Source of the DNA: Adenophora triphylla var. japonica
Lineage: Eukaryota > Streptophyta > Magnoliopsida > Asterales > Campanulaceae
Assembly (NCBI GenBank): GCA_022495995.1
Contig: JAFEMH010001476.1
Coordinates: forward strand, 1 to 64,000
DNA: 64,000 bases
Direction: 5' to 3'
Every line of letters starts with the position of its first letter. Within the stretch, counting starts at the first letter, position 1. Of this stretch, positions 1-11,715 are shown one piece after another. Made by a program: the position numbers and the translations under genes. The notes under the pieces are model-generated. The model did no database searches, was not told the origin of the DNA, and worked only from the letters and a program-made list of their open reading frames with translations.

Positions 1-555
1 GATCTGATCATGATTTTGTCGAAGAAAACTTGATCCCTTAACTCCCTCTTCCATATGCGCTCCAATAACGAATTTCGGCCGTTGCCCTTCCACGCAACTC
101 CTCCGCTCTAGTCAATTGATCCCACCATGCGGATGCACCACCACGCAATTTGTAAGAAACATACTGGGACTTTACTTATCCTCTTCAATACGCATCAAAC
201 GAAAGAATTTTTCAACTTCCGAAAGCCAATCTAAGAAATCTTCCATAGATAACTCACCATTAAAAGCCGGAATGTCCGCCCTAATCTTAGGACGTTGGTC
301 ACGTGGAGGCACTGCCCTGGCCTCACCTTCATCATTATCAGAAACCTCCCCGCCCATCAGCTCATCACGGTGGAGATTTTCCCCGCGAGGACCTGCCCGA
401 TGATGTGGATTGGCATCACCGCCACCACCTACCCGCATCTGCGTCAGAACCGCCAGTAGTTCTGCATGCTGTTGATCTCGACGCTCTGCATCTAACCGCA
501 TACGCTCAAGGATAGCAGTGAGGTCTCCATTGTTTCTCCCATCGTTTGCCATCAC
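1..555 (-). pseudogene. Ty3/gypsy gag, N-terminal part (element A)
   Basis: This is the N-terminal part of a retrotransposon Gag polyprotein read on the minus strand from an ATG at 555. The first 127 residues are open. They include an acidic, charged leader and a segment near the end ([11 protein letters not shown], then [12 protein letters not shown]) typical of plant gypsy Gag just before the capsid-like core. Below position 172 the frame is broken, but the next Gag block (YVSYKLRGGASAWWDQL in another frame) is readable at about 105-165, so the gene continues off the window edge with at least one frameshift. The PBS and LTR lie immediately upstream (578-1159), which fits Gag as the first ORF. 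It is probably non-functional. Confidence 0.8.
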
Positions 556-577
556 CTCGTTGGAGAACCCTAGGATC

Positions 578-597
578 GTCCAATTTTTGATACCAAC
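578..597 (-). promoter_or_regulatory. Primer-binding site of gypsy element A
   Basis: On the minus strand TGGTATCA (588-595) lies five bases downstream of the inner LTR end. It matches the first eight bases of the initiator-Met tRNA PBS used by many plant gypsy elements. The following bases (AAAATTGG) depart from the consensus, so the site has decayed or belongs to a divergent family. Confidence 0.6.
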
Positions 598-600
598 TGA

Positions 601-1159
601 TGTAAAGTAACGCAGCAGAATAGTAACAATAAGGCTTGATCGAAATCAAAACCTTCTGCAGGGAATAACAATTCCCAAGATAACAAGAACTTCCGAAGAA
701 ATCCTTCTGCAAGCCAATAAATTGACCAAGGGTTTGCAAGATGCAAATATGAATTTAATTGAAAAAAGTCTAACCCAACAAAAATAAACCCTAAGAGTAT
801 TTATACTAACATACCAGCTGTAAACCTAAATAAAAACGGAATATAAAATAATCCAAAAATACCCTAATTAGTTTCCAAAACAGCACGATTTTAAAACTGG
901 TAACAATTAACCCGTCACATGGGCGGTCGCCCAGCCCAAGCTACGCGGTCGCTCAACCCAACAGCGCCTTCTCCTTTGCTTCATTCGTCGTCTGCGCGGT
1001 TGCCCTCACCATCGTGCGCGGCCGCCCTCCAGTCCAGAAGCTTTATCGCCGTTTGTCAATTGTCTTGGGCGGTCGCCCATAATACGTGGGCGGTCGCCCA
1101 TCTGTCCAGAGCCTTCATCCTGTTCCGCCTTGGCTTGAATCAACCCAATCTGGACTACA
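601..1159 (-). repeat. 5' LTR of gypsy element A (559 bp)
   Basis: On the minus strand the segment starts TGTAGTCCAG and ends TTTACA, giving TG...CA ends with a short TGTA/TACA inverted repeat. The PBS follows directly at its inner end. A TATA-like box (TATAAATA on the minus strand) is near 800-812. Upstream of it, U3 holds three pairs of GC-rich palindromes at 926/948, 999/1021 and 1072/1093, repeated every 73 bp. The outer end abuts copia RNase H sequence, so the element inserted into a copia pol gene. The partner LTR is outside the window, so no target duplication can be tested. Confidence 0.75.
919..1100. promoter_or_regulatory. Three palindrome pairs in U3 of LTR A
   Basis: Sites of the form GGGCG-GT-CGCCC or close variants are centred at 926, 948, 999, 1021, 1072 and 1093. 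Members of a pair are 22, 22 and 21 bp apart, and successive pairs are 73 bp apart. The best pair (1067-1098) is two identical GGGCGGTCGCCC copies separated by nine bases. This is a short tandem array, and its position upstream of the TATA-like box suggests an enhancer-like or silencing role. That role is inference. Confidence 0.7.
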
Positions 1160-1593
1160 TCATTTTATCTTGGGAACAATTTAGTATCTTGGTATAGTAG
1201 AAAACAGAACTGTGTATCCCTATCTACCGCCGGGAGTCAGAATATGTGGCTGTAGGGCGTTGTTGTTCTCAACTCCTTTGGATGAATCAGATGATTAAAG
1301 ATTATGGTCTTAAAAGTGAAATCCTAACTGTTTTTTTGTGATAATCTAAGTGCCATAGAAATATCAAAAAATCCTGTTCAACACTCACGTACTAAACACA
1401 TTGACATTAGACATCATTTTATTCGTGATCTTGTTGAGCAAAAAATTATTAGCATGGAATCAATTAGCACTGAAAAACAGTTGGCTGACATTTTCACCAA
1501 AGCCCTTGATTTTCAGAGATTTTCCACTCTAAGGAAGTCTCCCCGAGCTCAGGTGCAAATTGATGGTGTGATCCCCCGTGTGGTCACATCATA
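1160..1593 (+). pseudogene. Ty1/copia RNase H, C-terminal end of pol
   Basis: This is the C-terminal RNase H domain of a copia polyprotein. Recognisable blocks in order are LGNNLVSW, then SEYVAVG with QLLWMNQ (from 1237), CDNLSAIEISKNPVQHSRTK, HIDIRHHFIRD and QLADIFTKAL, and the frame ends at about 1593. At least two single-base insertions disrupt the frame, one near 1232 and one in the T-run near 1330. The 5' part of pol was displaced by the gypsy element ending at 1159. The ORF with Sirevirus-like features at 2594-4809 follows on the same strand, and I take the two as one copia element. Confidence 0.85.
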
Positions 1594-2593
1594 ACTAACA
1601 CCTGTATATTTCAATTCTAAAAAAAAATCGCATTGCATGATTTAACTCAGTGTGGCCACTTGTATTGCATCTTTGAATTATCTCTTCTCTGAATTGTGAA
1701 TTCTTCTTAAAAAGTAGTCAACAACTGTTGACTCAAAATTTATCCTACTGGATGTCGCTTGGTGGGTGCAAAAACAAAAATTGGGAAACAGCTACTCCAC
1801 CCATGGTATGAAGTCATTTCAATGTGATCAAAATGACATCAAGAAAAGTTTGAGTCAAATTGACAAGATCATTCGAAAGAGGGCTATCCATGAGAATAAT
1901 GAAGAGTGAAAGCTACCCATATTATATATATTTCCACAACAAAAAAATATATATTATGTGTGGAAGCATTCTAGAGACCAAGCTAGACAAGATTACAATT
2001 CATTGACTTTCCTAGAGGAAATGCGTCCCCTGATGTAACTACATTCTATGCCACACATATACTGAGATTTATCCTTCACATGTGTGTAAATTATGCATCA
2101 TTATGTTTAGACAAAAATTTAGGTCAACCTGGCCCTTGGTGAAAATTTTAAACAAATGTTTTTCTCCTTCGAATTTATTTTTTGTTAAAATATTTTATGC
2201 TCAACAAAATCTCTTATAAAATCTTTTTTCTAATGTCCATATGTTTAGGGGGAGTATAAGTATGTGGATTTTAATTTATCTATGGTAGGTACATTATCTA
2301 AAAGTTTTTTTTAATTTGTGTTTATCTTTATCATCTAAGTCTTCAAGGATGTTAAGGGCTCAATTACTCCAAGGATCTCAACCGGCCAAAGTGTTTAGTT
2401 CAAATATAGTTCAAATGAAACTCTAATTCCTCAAAAGTGACCTAAGCCTAGTTGTGTTAAATGACATGCCATCACATCAAATAAATACCCAAATCCTCTT
2501 TTCATTAAACCCTCACCGGCCACTGTTTAACCATCCAAACCCTTAGAAATTCCAAAACCCTCTCTATTTTTCCTCTGCTCTCCACCAAATCAA
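1594..2593 (+). other. Copia spacer between pol and the downstream ORF
   Basis: About 1 kb without a convincing gene. A polypurine tract TTAGGGGGA lies at 2245-2253, and the same 9-mer recurs at 4973-4981 next to the later Tat insertion. Repeated polypurine tracts downstream of pol are a known trait of the Sirevirus group of copia elements. AT-rich stretches occupy 1915-1965 and 2150-2345. Confidence 0.5.
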
Positions 2594-4809
2594 ATGGCTT
2601 CTCCGTCCAACCCTCCTTCTCCGATGAGATCGCTGCACCTCCTCCATCTCCGATGGCCCCAACTAAAGTTGTCATGGTGTCTTGTTTGTTGATGTTGATG
2701 CCGCCCGATCTCAATGTCACTCCTCGGTGCCGCCGATAACGTCATTGACGCCGACAACCCCTGGAGATTTGAAGGCGGTTGGTGTTGTGCCGGTACGGCT
2801 AAGGGCCCCAATCGGTCTCCGAGGCGTATGGGTTTCTCTCCTAACATGGGGAGTATACCCCTAAGGTTCGCCCTAATATGGCAGAGCCTGAGTTCATTGA
2901 AGGTGAGGATGAAGATTATGACCCCTCTGCTGATCTGAAAAGAAAAAGGGGAAAGTCAGATGCTAGTGGCTCAGGTAGTTCTTCTGGTAAACCCCAATCT
3001 CAGCGTAGAAAATACTTGGATGGTCTCACTGTTTACTCAAGTGAATCTGATGAAGGTGATGTTGAAGCATTCAAGGTTGTGTCTAGAAGAGCTCGCCGCG
3101 GTAGAGCTTGAGAAATTGAAGGAGAGGCCGAGGAAATTGTTGAATTTGCTGCTCAAGACCTAGGTGATATCTTTCCTCATGTCATTGTTAATCCTGGGGA
3201 TCTGCCACCAAGAAGGATCTCCATACCTCCTCTGTCCCCTACTCGTGCTACCATAGGTGCTACTTCATCCCCAACTCCATCTCCTCCAGCTAACTGACCT
3301 GTAGCCCCTGTTCAGTCTTCACCAGGCAACTGGTACTCTGGGGTTCATTCTGAAGGTGATGATGTTGAAGAATATGATGAGCAGGATCATATCCCTCTTC
3401 AAGCTCTCCTAGACCTGAGGAAAGGCAAGGGAAAGATGAGAAAATCCAAAGCTGAGGCTGTGGATTCAATCTCTGCCCAAGCATCTGATATTGGTTCAGA
3501 TGATGATGAAGCTGAAGATGAGACATTTAAGCTAGGGAGAGATGAACTGGAAGTTGAGAAGGAGGATGCTTCTGAGGATGTGATCACATCAGTACCCTCA
3601 CCAAGAAGAAGTCAAAGAAAAGCCAGCTCATCTAAAGCTCAATTGCCTGTGCCTAGGCTCTCTCCAAGATCCAAACCCTCCTCAAGGAAGGTAAGCCCTC
3701 ACTCACCTGAAAAATTTATGTCAAAATCTGTGAAAGAGAGATTTGCCTTCTTTAGGAAAAAGGGTTTTTTGGTGGAAAGGGTCATTGATAAAACCTTTGA
3801 GGATGTAGGTATGAAAAGATATTTAGAGGAAAAAGGTCTACTTTATTCTGTGTCCTACCCAAACAGCTATTATCCCTCTCTTGTTAGTGAGTTCTATTCG
3901 GGTCTTGTTCAGGCTATTCAAGATCCAAGAGATGTTGGTTTTGAAAAAGTTATGGTTCGTGGCAGGCTCATTAATTTTTCTCCTGCTATGATTAATGTCT
4001 TCATTCATGCTCCCAGTCCTCACATCCTTCCTCCTATGGCTCATAAGGATGTTATTGCCAATACCCTAACTAATGGCCTTGATCCTACGTAGCATACTCA
4101 ATTCAAGTTCACAATGCTCACTTCCTTGTGTGGTTTTCTCTTTAAAATCTCTACATTCAATTGAAAACCCACCTCCAACAAAAACATTGTAATTGTGCCT
4201 CATGCTGATCTTATTCATAGGATTTTTACTGGTCAAGAGTTTAACCTTGGTGAGGTTATAATTGGTAGTGTGGTCCAGTTTGCAGAAAAAGAGTTATCCT
4301 CTGATCTTCCTTTTCCTTGCTTAATAACTGGTCTTTGTGTGAGGCAAGGGGTTGAAATCTTAATCTCTGATCGTATCTGTGAGAAGGTTGAATCTTTTGG
4401 TATTCAACCTGTGTTAGAGTGCACTAGGCGCACAATAGATCTTCCAGTTGTGTTCCCTGATGATCCCATTATTGAAGCTCATGATGCTGAGGAAGAAGAA
4501 CCTATTGATGTTAGTGAAGATATACCTACATCTCCCGTACCACCAGTTGATCAACTGAAGGTTATTTCTGAAGAGATAAGATTTTTGGAAAAATTGATGC
4601 TGGACTCGAGGGTTCAATTCCAGGCAATGTCTAAAAGAAGGAACCAACTTCTGGTTGTGCGTGAGAATATTTCTGGTCAAAAAGGGGGAGAAAGCTCAAG
4701 CAAGGTGTTTCAAGATATTAGCCAAAACTTCAGGTGGGAATTGCTTGCGAAAACTCAAGCTGAAATGGAAGGGAAGCAAGGCTGGGACCGAGACTTCAAT
4801 GCTGATTGA
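2594..4809 (+). pseudogene. Extra downstream ORF of Sirevirus-like copia element (plant transposon domain)
   Basis: A long reading frame lies downstream of copia pol, the position of the env-like ORF in Sireviruses. From 2878 to 4809 one frame runs throughout, broken only by stops at 3109-3111, 3296-3298, 4090-4092 and 4162-4164. An ATG at 2594 opens a proline-rich leader that needs frameshifts to join it. The N-terminal half is acidic and serine-rich with basic patches (RKRGK, SQRRKY). The middle, about 3720-4075, resembles the 'putative plant transposon protein' domain (FFRKKGFLVERVI, VMVRGRLINFSP). The C-terminus is a heptad-like helix around 4555-4660. No signal peptide or membrane segment is obvious, so 'envelope' is only positional. 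Function is unknown. Confidence 0.6.
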
Positions 4810-4982
4810 AGTTTTTATTTTTTCGTATGGCTTATGATGTTTTTAAAACAATTTTAATTTCGTGTCTTTAATTAGGAACAATGGTGATGTTTACTTTGTT
4901 TTGCTTTGGTTTGTTTTGGGTAGTTTGGACATGTTTGAACATGGTTTGTTTATGGTTTTTAATAGCTAGTACTTAGGGGGAT

Positions 4983-4987
4983 CATTC
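4983..4987. repeat. Target-site duplication CATTC, left copy
   Basis: CATTC precedes the left LTR and is repeated exactly at 23842-23846 after the right LTR. It marks the 18.9-kb Tat/Ogre element as a single integration event. Confidence 0.85.
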
Positions 4988-6535
4988 TGTAAGTGCTTCA
5001 ATTTGAGTTGTTAGTATTTTCGTTAGAAAATTAACGAAAGTTTTAACATTTCTAACATTTCTAACAATTCCTAACATTTCTAACCAAGCAAGGGTAGATT
5101 AGGGATTGCCATTTTAAGATAAACCAAGGAAAAGAATCAAAAAAGCAAAAGAAATGGTCAAAAACTAAAAATAAAAGCTGCTGGAACAAAAACTGGCTGC
5201 CTAATTTGAATTTTAAGAAAAATATTCCTTGTGTCCAAAGCCTGTAGCTGCATTAAATGAACAGTGCACGCTTCTGGTTTTGTCCGCGCGGATGATAATG
5301 CCATTTTCAGAGGGCTATAAATTGAGGCCTTCAGTCACAGAAATGGAGCCACAACACATTTTACAACTGCACCTTGGCGAAAATAGGGAGAAAACAGTGA
5401 GAATTCTCTAGAATTGTCACCTTTTTCTCTTAATTATTTTCTCAAATCCCACTCACTCTCAAATTCAAACACTCACATATTCAAGCCTCATACACAAACA
5501 CAAGGAAGATAGGTATAACCTCCCTCTCCTTACCCTAAATCTCTCTCATCCATGCATGCATTTTCAAAATCCAAAATGTAGTTCGTTCATCTTCTTGCCC
5601 TAGATCCAAGAAGATCACCATGGAAGTTCATCTCCATGGTTGATCTTCTACAAGGATCAACATTCTCTCCAAAGTTTTCTTACTTACTTGCAAACATGTT
5701 TTCAAAACCCTAAAACCATTTTCATACATCAAATCTTCATTTTCAAAGGATAAAATTCCCCTTCCCAAGCAAATGAAGTGCTTAGTCCTAATGTACCCTA
5801 AGGATGGCTTGATATAGTTGATTCACCACTAAAATGTTAAGTGATCACTAATCAAAGCCTAAGGAAATGGGGACAAGTATGGATGCCAAACCCCCTTTAA
5901 AATCATGTTTTTCTTCTTAAGAAAGTTGCTGTCCAGTAGCAATTTTCTAAGACCTCTGTCCATGGTCTAATTTTTTGGACATACAGAAACTTGGAATTTG
6001 GTGTTGACTAAAAAACACTTATTGTATCCAACATCCAGAGCTTTCCAGAAATATTTTTACTTTATTTTTTATGTAGGTAAAACTCCCCTTTTAAAATTTT
6101 CTTTTAAAAGTCAGTTCCTCAGTCTCTGGAAGTCCAGATTTCATATCTGAGATTTACAGAAGGTTTTGGTCCACCAAATCAACTCCAAATGGGAAAGTTA
6201 TTTTACAGAAACCTTATTTAAGGTGTTTTAAACAACTTTAGTTCTTGGACTTTCCCCAGATTCTGAGATTTTTAAGCCCTTAAACCCACACACACACACA
6301 CACGCAAATGGTTTTTATGCTTGGAAGACTCGTTTTACGAGGCATTCCGGGTGAACACTAACGTTCTTTTCGGCGTGTAACGTGACCTCCGAACCCAAAT
6401 CTCTTATTTCGGGCATTTTTCAAAGTTTTGGCCCTTAAAACAAAAATGGCGTGGCGACTCCGTTTTCCGGTTTTATTTGGTTTTCAAAGAAACGAAAAAT
6501 CGAATTTTTTCCGCGAAGGGTACAACATCGTTACA
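4988..6535 (+). repeat. 5' LTR of the Tat/Ogre element (1,548 bp)
   Basis: Starts TGTAAGTGC and ends CATCGTTACA. It aligns end to end with 22108-23841 except for about 186 bp missing here between AAACCCA and the CA microsatellite near 6287. The promoter area has the palindrome TCCGCGCGGA at 5283-5292 and TATAAAT at 5316-5322. At 6452-6462 the LTR contains TGGCGACTCCG, a copy of the first 11 bases of the real primer site. Confidence 0.9.
5283..5322 (+). promoter_or_regulatory. LTR promoter: palindrome plus TATA box
   Basis: TCCGCGCGGA (5283-5292) is followed 23 bases later by TATAAAT (5316-5322). The same arrangement is at 22401-22440 in the 3' LTR. Transcription would start roughly 30 bases after the TATA box, near 5345, which would define the U3/R border. 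The start site is inferred. Confidence 0.65.
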
Positions 6536-6556
6536 GTGGCGACTCCGCTGGGGAAG
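6536..6556 (+). promoter_or_regulatory. Primer-binding site of the Tat/Ogre element
   Basis: GTGGCGACTCCGCTGGGGA starts one base after the LTR end. The same primer site, with one change (GCTAGGGA), is used by the minus-strand Tat-like element (31063-31081). I recall this type as matching a tRNA-Arg 3' end in Ogre elements. The tRNA assignment should be checked against plant tRNAs. Confidence 0.75.
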
Positions 6557-8023
6557 TATAAGCTTTATATTTAAAAAAATGATATTTGGTATATTGGTGG
6601 AAACCATTAAACTTCCCGTTATCGCCTCCTAACACGAGTCGGGGATAAATTGTGGTTTAACAATCCCACGTACCGGTATCATTGTTTTCAAAAAAAAAAA
6701 AGCTTTTGAGGGTCAAGCTTCCGTCCCGGCATTTAAAATCATTTGTGGTGTGTGTTGATTTTTCACATTTTTGTGTTGTTTTGGCCGCCTCGGAAAAGTC
6801 AAAATTATGACTATCGGACCCGTCTCTTTGAATTTTGAATTATGTGCTTATGTGTTCATTTGCTTTCAAAAAAAAAAAAGAGTTTCAAAAAAAAAAGAAT
6901 TTCAAAAAAAAAGAGTTTCAAAAAAAAAGAAGAATTTCAAAAAAAAAAAATCATGCATCATTCTTTTTAAGACACATGAAAAATTTCTATTTTACTCAGA
7001 AAAAGAAGATAGACTGCTTGCACACTACGCGCACGTGACCTTACACTGCACACTACGTCCCTAACCCGGGAAATCCACTGTCGCGGCCCGTTTGGTCTTA
7101 TTACGCCTCTCGGTGCAAGCACGGGACTATCAAACATCCCATGGAGCCTCGTGTCGACCATGCACTTGTCCGTGACACACTTTATCCGAGACCCGGTTGG
7201 TTTTTAGTACGGTCTCGTGTCATGCTGCACGTACGTGTATAGACCTTTACTTTCAAGCCTTAGTCGGCATACCAAGTCAATCTCTTTCGGGGACCCTAAT
7301 CAGTCGAAATTCTTCCGGTTTTCCGTCACGGACTTTGACCGAGATATTGGCCAGGCGCCTTGACTTTGACTCGGCGGCACAAATTATACACTGACTGCCA
7401 GCATGACACTGAGTCATCAAGGATTAATGATTATTCCATGCCTAATTACGGCCTAATTGACGACAAGTCAAGATCAATTGTGGACATTTATCAGTCCAAA
7501 TCATGCTGACTTTTTGTCGAGCCCTCGGACATGATCTTGACTTTGACGTCAACTTTGTCCGTAATTTACATCGAATGCTCGTTAAGACTCGATTACCCGC
7601 CAGACTTTTAGGATCGTTTTTCTTTCGGTCGGTGGGACCCGCTTGCCCTATAGGACCCTCGCCCGGGGCTGTCCTCCCTGGGAGGTCGAAATACAGGTGG
7701 AATACGAGGGGCTTATAGACGTAGTGACGGGGCCCACTGATCCAGGATCCAGAGTAGTTTGCGAAAAAGAAGAGCAATCTTTTCCAACCGATTAGGTTAA
7801 TAAAACATGTTTTAAGTAAACAAGAACAAATAACTGCATGTTGCATGAGCCCAAGGCCCAAACACTTACCCTTTTTCAATCCCCAAATCTCTGAACCCTC
7901 GTGCCTTTTCCCCCCGTAGCTCCTCATAAAGGTTGGTTCCGGACACCGGGTCACCGTTTGATTAGTTGGGAAGAGTCAAGCGCATCATCAGCTTCGCCGT
8001 TTGTTCCGACTCCGGGTTTCAGA
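6557..8023 (+). other. 5' leader of the Tat/Ogre element
   Basis: A long untranslated leader before gag. It has no convincing ORF1, which some Ogre elements have. An A-rich minisatellite with TTTCAAAAAAAA units fills 6867-6952. The stretch 7000-7790 has normal GC content and tandem-like CGTGAC/GTCCGTGAC phrases but no protein I recognise. Confidence 0.5.
6867..6952 (+). repeat. A-rich minisatellite (TTTCAAAAAAAA-type units)
   Basis: Five or so imperfect units of TTTC followed by 8-12 A and a short GA-rich link. It shows as lysine-rich noise when translated. Confidence 0.8.
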
Positions 8024-9835
8024 ATGTCTGCATCAGCTGGTAATGATGGGGACAACGTCACTCCGCCTCCCGGGACCCCTCAGACAGAACAACAGTGGAA
8101 TCAATTAGCAGAACAGATGAGATTACGACAGGAAGCACAACTGAATAGCCTTATGGAGGATATCAAAAGCCATGGTTTGGCCGCCAGCCTCAATCCCGAT
8201 GGCACCTTCACCGTGGAAGAAGACGTGGATGCCAATCCCACTCTCAGTCGCCCTGATTACTCCAGGATGCCACCACCAACCTCCTACGGTACTACCACCG
8301 TAACCCATGCTTCTCGGTCTGCGGGTCGGCCCGGCTCCCCAACCACGAGACCCACCGGATCCATTGCCCGACGACACAAATCGGTGGGGGCAAAATCGAT
8401 GCGAAATGTCTTCTCATGGTTGGGGCTATCTCGGAATGCCACAGCTAATTGGGATCCCGCCTCGGTTTGGAACCAATCAATCCGGGCCTTCGCGAAACGG
8501 TTCAAAGGGCTACGGCACGGTTCGGCATGCCTCAACGGCCGTTAGGAGCCCCTCCTCGAATGATGTTAGCTCATTTGCTCCTCCCATGACCTTCACAAAC
8601 CCATTTCTCACTCGGGGTTCGATGGGTTACCAAACCTCCATCCCGGTTTCATCAATCACCGGGACCGCGGTACCCCGGGTTATACACCATCGCCTCAGCC
8701 AGCCATGCAATTCAACAGTCAGGGACAGCAGCCCGCACCAAAGCCTACTTATGGGTCTCACTCCGGAAATCCAAGCTATCCAGCTACATCGGGGCTGCCT
8801 CCACCTACTTTGCTAGTTGAAAATCAACGGCAGGCCGTAAGGTTCTATCCCTTCGCCCAGTCTCCTACTCATGCTCCCCCGGGCAATTCGGGCCAAGGAC
8901 AGGTTTTCACCTACGTCCCCGGATCGCCCGTTCCCTCCACCAGTCCGCCGCCAGTGGTAACTCCTCTCCCTAGCTCAGTCACTGGTTTGAACGCCATGGT
9001 TCCCCCAAAAGATCCTCATCTGGCCTGGTTCATGGAACAACATAAGGAAATGAAAGCACAGATTACTGAATTGACCGCTAAGAAGTCTGCCTTCCGGCCT
9101 ACGGACCCGGACACCATCGTTCCCCTGCCTCACAAATTTGTTATGCCGAATCTGGACCTCTTTGATGGTACTGCATGCCCGAAAACTCATCTGGACACGT
9201 ATACCTTGGCGATGAAGGCCAAAGGGTGTACCAATCGGCGGTTAGGTGACTATTTCGATCTGTCTTTGAAATACAGTGCCTTAAAATGGTTCTTCCGCTT
9301 AAAACCCGATGCCAGGGCTACATGGGACCAGATTACTAATGCCTTCACAGAAAAGTACAAAGCTAACTTGGAATGGGAAACAAATAGAGTTGATCTGCAG
9401 ACAACAGTGCAGCGTCCCGATGAGAATGTTGGGGACTTCTACAAGCGGTGGAATCTGAAACTCAGTGAAATGGCCATCCCTCCTTCTGAAGAGGAACAAC
9501 TGGATATCTTTCAGTCATTCCTGAAACCACTTCTGAGAGCCTCCCTCAGTCACTTCCCGTACTCAGACTTACGGGCCATGGTTAACTCCGCAGCTATGTT
9601 TGAAAAGGCTTACAATCAGCAACCGGCTGCTGCGCCTACTTACAGATATCGGGCTCCTCCTTTAAACACCGCCCCTGCTCCTGCTAAAGGCAAAGAGATG
9701 ATTAACTACGCGGGACAGGAATGTAATAACACAACTCCTTTTGCTCCCAGAAAACCAGCCGAGCCCAGACCACGGGTCATGAACCTCGAAAACTTTGGAA
9801 TGCCTCTGAACGACATCTTTAGGGGAATTTGGTGA
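8024..9835 (+). pseudogene. Gag polyprotein of the Tat/Ogre element
   Basis: Structural polyprotein that would form the capsid. A start at 8024 opens MSASAGNDGD, and a Pro/Ser/Thr-rich N-terminus follows in this frame to about 8400. The frame is then shifted twice in 8400-8700. The capsid core is open from 8705 to 9835. It contains PNLDLFDGTACPKTHLD (about residues 139-155 of that frame), then LKWFFRLKPDARATWDQI and RPDENVGDFYKRW, as in Retrotrans_gag (PF03732). Just downstream, a shifted frame at about 9895-9935 reads YCAFHQAHGHLT, a degenerate zinc-knuckle-like tail. Frameshifts make it unlikely that one protein is produced. Confidence 0.85.
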
Positions 9836-10067
9836 AAGAAGGCTTGCTTTGAGGCCTTTGGAGAATTTTCAACCCGGGAATCCGAATGCTCCCGTCGATA
9901 CTTCAAAGTATTGCGCTTTTCATCAAGCCCATGGACATCTAACAGTATAAGCTGCTTTACTCGAAAAAAGGCAATTCGGGGGCGATAGAGCAAGGAAAGT
10001 TGGAAGGCCCCGAGGGGCCTAATACGATCAAAAATCCTGCCAAGAAACCATAATCAGGTGAATATGA

Positions 10068-11679
10068 TTGAATGCGAAGAACCTTCGCATGCCCGGAGAA
10101 GATGCTGATGAAGGTTCCCAAATACCCATGGCCAACCTTGTCGAAGATCCTGAATTCGGATTCCCCATCAACCTTGAGGATGATGAACAAGTCAGCCCAC
10201 CTTGGTCTCATGTCAGAGATTTCTTTCAAGAATACGAGGCCCGCTATTTCTCGGATGAAGGGAAAGCCGATACTGAAGAACTGGGGCTGTTCCGGTCAAA
10301 ACATGAGAGAACCATTTACACAAGATGGTTAGAACAATCCAAAAGAATCGAGCAAGAAAGCTTCCGGCGAGCGCCTGTACTGGGACTTATCAGCAAAGAG
10401 GCCGAAGAGCATCTGGAGCTAGTACACTTCTGCAAGTTGGTTTTGGGAGAGGCTGAATATGATCCCGAGAACAGCGAAGAATCGGAGGAGGAGGATTCCT
10501 TCTATATCTTGCCAGGAGTCAAATACGTGCCACCCCCTCTCACTCTTCCCCCGCAGTTTCTGGGTGGAGAAGCCGAATCGCAATTACCACTTCCGAGAAT
10601 GGGAGCATATGACAATTTATGCGGCTGCACGCACCCATATTCCCCTAACGGGTTTGATCGGCGTTCCCTCTCAGCTGAAATCCTGGTAGTATGGGAAGAT
10701 GATTCCGATGATAGCAATGATGATGATGATGACGAGAGCGAAGAGTCAACTGAGGCCCCAGATCCGGAATCAATCTGGAACAATCATGCCGGAAATGAGC
10801 CCATGGGAGCCAGGCACAATGGTTGGTTGTCGTGGCGACAACGAAGAAACTTCAGACGACTACTACCAAACCGAGGATATGAAGGCCATGAAGTTTCCTG
10901 GGTCTGAGCACGTGGATTTCTTAGAGTTCAACACTGCCTACCATGCTTTGGGGAAAGGGTTTTCAGGCATCCGATCCAGGCTGATAGTCGAAGATCTGAT
11001 AGAAAGAGGGAAACTAACTCCCATCCGCCCAAATGAGAAAATAACCATGGTCAGATCAAATCCGCCCCAAAACAAAGTAACACTTCTTGTCAGGGTTACC
11101 CAAGAAGAGGTCACCTTCCCTGAATGTATGTCAGCTCTCAGAAAAGTCCTGAAAAACGGCATGATACCAGATGCGCCCCCCACACAGAGTGCTATAATTA
11201 TCTCCAGCTCTGAGTATTACAAAAAGGAACCAGAATGGCTGCACTATACTGGGGATGAAATCGAAAAGCCGCCGAGCCCTGAGAATAGCAACTCTTGTTG
11301 TATGATAACTATGAGCAAGGCAGGCTATGGCAGCGAATCGGAGGACGCACTAGCTCTTTGGGCCATCCAGGGGGCAACAACACAACCCCAGACTCAAAAG
11401 CACGTGACTTGGGAAGCGGTTATAAGGGCCGCCCGGGGAAGGAGCCGGCACGGCTCAAGCTCGGCCCTCACCGTTGCTAGACTCCGTCAGGGCCGGTGGC
11501 CGATAGCCAAAAAGGCTCCCCCGTTGACCTTAGCGGCATTGAAGAAATCTAGTCAAGAAGCAAGCGATGAGGAAGTCAACCTGTTGACCCGATCCGGCAA
11601 ATCTTCCAAGGGAATCCCAAGGCGAGATAAGAAGGCCACGAGATCAAGCACACGAGGAGAACCGCCGCCCCTATGCTAA
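10068..11679 (+). pseudogene. Gag-protease linker region of the Tat/Ogre element
   Basis: Two overlapping open stretches in different frames (10068-10907 and 10699-11679) appear to be one linker between Gag and protease with a frameshift near 10870. The first is very acidic, with an Asp/Ser run near 10695-10740 (DDSDDSNDDDDDES). The second has a globular-looking part (LEFNTAYHALGKGFSGIRSRLIVEDLI, read from about 10923) and a basic tail. Such linkers are common in Tat elements but have no assigned function, and I do not recognise a domain. Confidence 0.6.
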
Positions 11680-11715
11680 GACAGTAGAAGCTCCCGACCC
11701 GAAAAGGAGGATCCC

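Noticed and set aside
601..1159. 919-1197 plus-strand ORF as a small gene
   Set aside because: It lies in the U3 palindrome array of an LTR and crosses the LTR border into copia sequence.
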